Shown here in pieces: positions 5,818-7,742 of a DNA stretch of 7,742 nt. The position numbers and the translations under genes are program-made. Location: the NCBI GenBank assembly GCA_030608985.1, contig JAUWDC010000041.1, forward strand, positions 1-7,742. Direction: 5' to 3'. Every line of letters begins with the position of its first letter. Position 1 is the stretch's first letter. The DNA is from Desulfobia sp. Lineage in GTDB: Bacteria > Desulfobacterota > Desulfobulbia > Desulfobulbales > SURF-16. The notes below the pieces were generated by a model. That model ran no database searches, had not been told where the DNA came from, and saw only the letters and a list, made by a program, of their open reading frames with translations.

Positions 5818-7742
5818 ATGGGGAGAAAAATGACAACCCAGGATGTGAAAACGCCAAAGGATATTCGTGAACCGGAATTTAGCAGCAGTGCGCTCACTGT
5901 ACTGGATCGCCGTTACCTGACAAAAGATGAGCAGGGGAATGTCATTGAAACACCCAAGGAGATGTTGTGGAGGGTGGCACAAGTTATGGCTGAGGCAGAC
6001 CGGCTGCATGATATCGATGCTGATACGGACAAACTCGCCAGAGAGTTTTATGATATGATGGCACGGCTCGACTTCATGCCAAACTCCCCAACTCTCATGA
6101 ATGCCGGTCGAGAACTCGGTCAGCTGTCAGCCTGTTTTGTTCTGCCGATTGAGGATACCATGGAAAGTATCTTTGAAGCTGTCAAACAGACAGCACTCAT
6201 TCATAAAAGCGGTGGTGGAACAGGGTTCTCTTTTTCAAGCATACGTCCTCATAATGATTTAGTTCATTCCACCAAAGGAGTATCCAGCGGCCCTCTTTCG
6301 TTCATGTCCGTATTTGATTGTGCCACAGAGACTATCAAGCAGGGTGGAACCCGCCGTGGGGCCAACATGGCAATGCTCCGGATCGACCATCCAGACATCA
6401 TGGATTTTATTAAGATAAAATCCGACCTCAGTGTCCTGAATAATTTTAATATATCCGTGGCTGTAACTGATGAGTTCATGAATGCGGTGGAGAATAATGA
6501 GGAATATGAACTGAAGAATCCCAGAAACGGCGATGTTGTGAAAAAGCAGAGTGCTGTCAAGGTGTTCAAGCAGATTGTCAAGCAGGCCTGGTATTCCGGC
6601 GAGCCGGGCATAGTATTCATCGATCGGATGAATGCTGATAATCCCACCCCCCAGGTTGGCAAATTTGAAAGTACTAACCCCTGTGGAGAGCAGCCGCTGC
6701 TGCCCCATGAGTCATGTAACCTCGGATCCGTCAACCTTTGCAATATGGTGGTTGATGGCAAGATTGACTATGAAAAACTTGGGGAAACAGTCCGCCTGAG
6801 TGTTCATTTTCTGGACAATGTTGTTGATGTGAACAGGTATCCTCTGCCGCAGATAGAAATAAAGACCAAGGCCAACAGGAAGATAGGTCTGGGGGTTATG
6901 GGCTTTGCCGATATGCTGATCAAGATTGGTCAACCGTATTCTTCTCCGGAAGCAGTGGAAACTGCAACCCAGGTGATGAAGTTTATTGATGACACCGCCT
7001 TGGAGATTTCCAAAGAGCTGGCCATGAAACGGGGCGCATTTCCTAATTTTCCCGACAGTATTTATGGCCTGAAAGATATGAATGATCCTGTGCGCAACGC
7101 CACACGAACCACTATTGCACCAACTGGAACCATCTCTATTATTGCCGGCTGTTCAAGTGGTGTAGAGCCCCTGTTTGCAGTTTCTTTTGTTCGTCGTGTT
7201 ATGGATAATGATGAGTTTTATGAAGTGAATCCTGTTTTTGAAGAAATTGCCCGGGAGAAGGGCTTCTATTCCAGCGAACTTCTGAAAAAAATATCTAAGA
7301 GTGGCAGCATACAGGGTATTGATGAAATTCCTCAAAAGTTCAGAAGACTTTTTGAGACAGCCCATGATATCACCCCGAAAAATCATATTGATATTCAGGC
7401 TTCTATCCAGAAGCATACAAACAATGCTGTAAGTAAAACCATTAATTTCAGCAACTCTGCAACCACTGATGATGTCAAAGATGCCTACCTCCTTGCATAT
7501 AATCTTGGTTGCAAAGGTGTTACCATTTATCGGGATGGCAGCCGTGAAAACCAGGTACTGAGTGTCGGCACGAAGGATGAAAAGAAAATTGCTTTAGTCG
7601 AAGGAAAAAGACCGGTAAAGAGAGATAGACCAGCCAGTCTCAGTGGATCCACCTATCAGATGACAACGGGATGTGGACCCATGTATGTCACAATTAATGA
7701 GGATGCTGATAAACGTGTTTTTGAGTTGTTCAACACCGTGGG
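5818..7742 (+). CDS. nrdJ: Adenosylcobalamin-dependent (class II) ribonucleotide reductase, 3' partial
   Basis: The frame is open for 641 codons from the ATG at 5818 to the window end, with no stop; the C-terminal end is missing. The enzyme reduces ribonucleotides to deoxyribonucleotides using a B12-generated thiyl radical, so it works with or without oxygen. Visible active-site residues: C106 (QLSACFVLP) and C300 ([10 protein letters not shown]) as the redox pair, and NPCGE with N287, radical cysteine C289 and E291. The 11-residue gap between radical and redox cysteine matches Thermotoga maritima NrdJ (C322/C333). Other family motifs are [44 protein letters not shown] and [10 protein letters not shown]. 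After about residue 580 comes a linker and the start of the TSCPD-type C-terminal domain ([13 protein letters not shown]). The C-terminal CxxC expected to re-reduce the active site would lie beyond the window. No internal break is seen. NrdR may regulate it through the two upstream boxes. Confidence -1.
   Translation, partial: MGRKMTTQDVKTPKDIREPEFSSSALTVLDRRYLTKDEQGNVIETPKEMLWRVAQVMAEADRLHDIDADTDKLAREFYDMMARLDFMPNSPTLMNAGRELGQLSACFVLPIEDTMESIFEAVKQTALIHKSGGGTGFSFSSIRPHNDLVHSTKGVSSGPLSFMSVFDCATETIKQGGTRRGANMAMLRIDHPDIMDFIKIKSDLSVLNNFNISVAVTDEFMNAVENNEEYELKNPRNGDVVKKQSAVKVFKQIVKQAWYSGEPGIVFIDRMNADNPTPQVGKFESTNPCGEQPLLPHESCNLGSVNLCNMVVDGKIDYEKLGETVRLSVHFLDNVVDVNRYPLPQIEIKTKANRKIGLGVMGFADMLIKIGQPYSSPEAVETATQVMKFIDDTALEISKELAMKRGAFPNFPDSIYGLKDMNDPVRNATRTTIAPTGTISIIAGCSSGVEPLFAVSFVRRVMDNDEFYEVNPVFEEIAREKGFYSSELLKKISKSGSIQGIDEIPQKFRRLFETAHDITPKNHIDIQASIQKHTNNAVSKTINFSNSATTDDVKDAYLLAYNLGCKGVTIYRDGSRENQVLSVGTKDEKKIALVEGKRPVKRDRPASLSGSTYQMTTGCGPMYVTINEDADKRVFELFNTV

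Noticed and set aside
6259..6761. Long open frames on the minus strand
   Set aside because: They lie antisense to nrdJ, whose plus-strand product carries the full set of catalytic motifs. They have no recognisable domain and are coding shadows.

Overview
The window is ordinary-looking, gene-dense bacterial chromosome of moderate GC content. Its proteins (a PEP/pyruvate-binding protein with receiver domains, an SplB-like radical SAM protein, a class II NrdJ and a CbpA-type Hsp40) resemble those I associate with anaerobic Desulfobacterota, for example Desulfobulbales. That placement comes from recalled protein resemblance, not from a search. I see no IS element, CRISPR array, tRNA, rRNA or prophage gene.

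Layout. Positions 1-2670 (+) hold the 3' part of a gene for a large protein with one partial and one complete receiver-like domain, then an ATP-grasp PEP/pyruvate-binding domain; the gene starts before the window. It converges, with an 8-bp gap, on a minus-strand Hsp40 gene (3629 down to 2679). This gene has the full CbpA order (J domain, Gly-rich linker, C-terminal substrate-binding domains) but carries one in-frame TGA at 3209-3207, between linker and C-terminal domain. Upstream of it are a 16-bp perfect palindrome and a 79-nt inverted repeat built from CACAGAG heptamers. Next come ssb (4227-3820, minus) and an SPL-family radical SAM gene (5576-4443, minus). From 5818 to the window end (+) runs nrdJ, the B12-dependent ribonucleotide reductase, cut by the window edge. 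It is divergent from the SPL-like gene, and their shared spacer holds two NrdR-box-like sites 31 bp apart.

The main finding is the interrupted Hsp40. Both halves are in the same frame, so no indel is needed, and the joined product (316 residues) has normal CbpA length. The TGA is followed by C. Starting 12 nt after it, the mRNA can form an 8-bp hairpin with a 5-nt GGAUA loop. Spacing and loop closely resemble the E. coli fdhF SECIS element. I therefore propose, as inference, that UGA is read as selenocysteine, giving a selenoprotein Hsp40 with a Cys (132) and a Sec (141) in the flexible linker. The alternatives are a nonsense mutation, a sequencing error, or a split gene with re-initiation at the ATG at 3182.

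Functionally, NrdJ (dNTP supply), SSB (ssDNA protection), the SPL-like enzyme (possible photoproduct repair) and the Hsp40 could all serve stress or genome maintenance. They are not one operon, and the shared theme may be chance.
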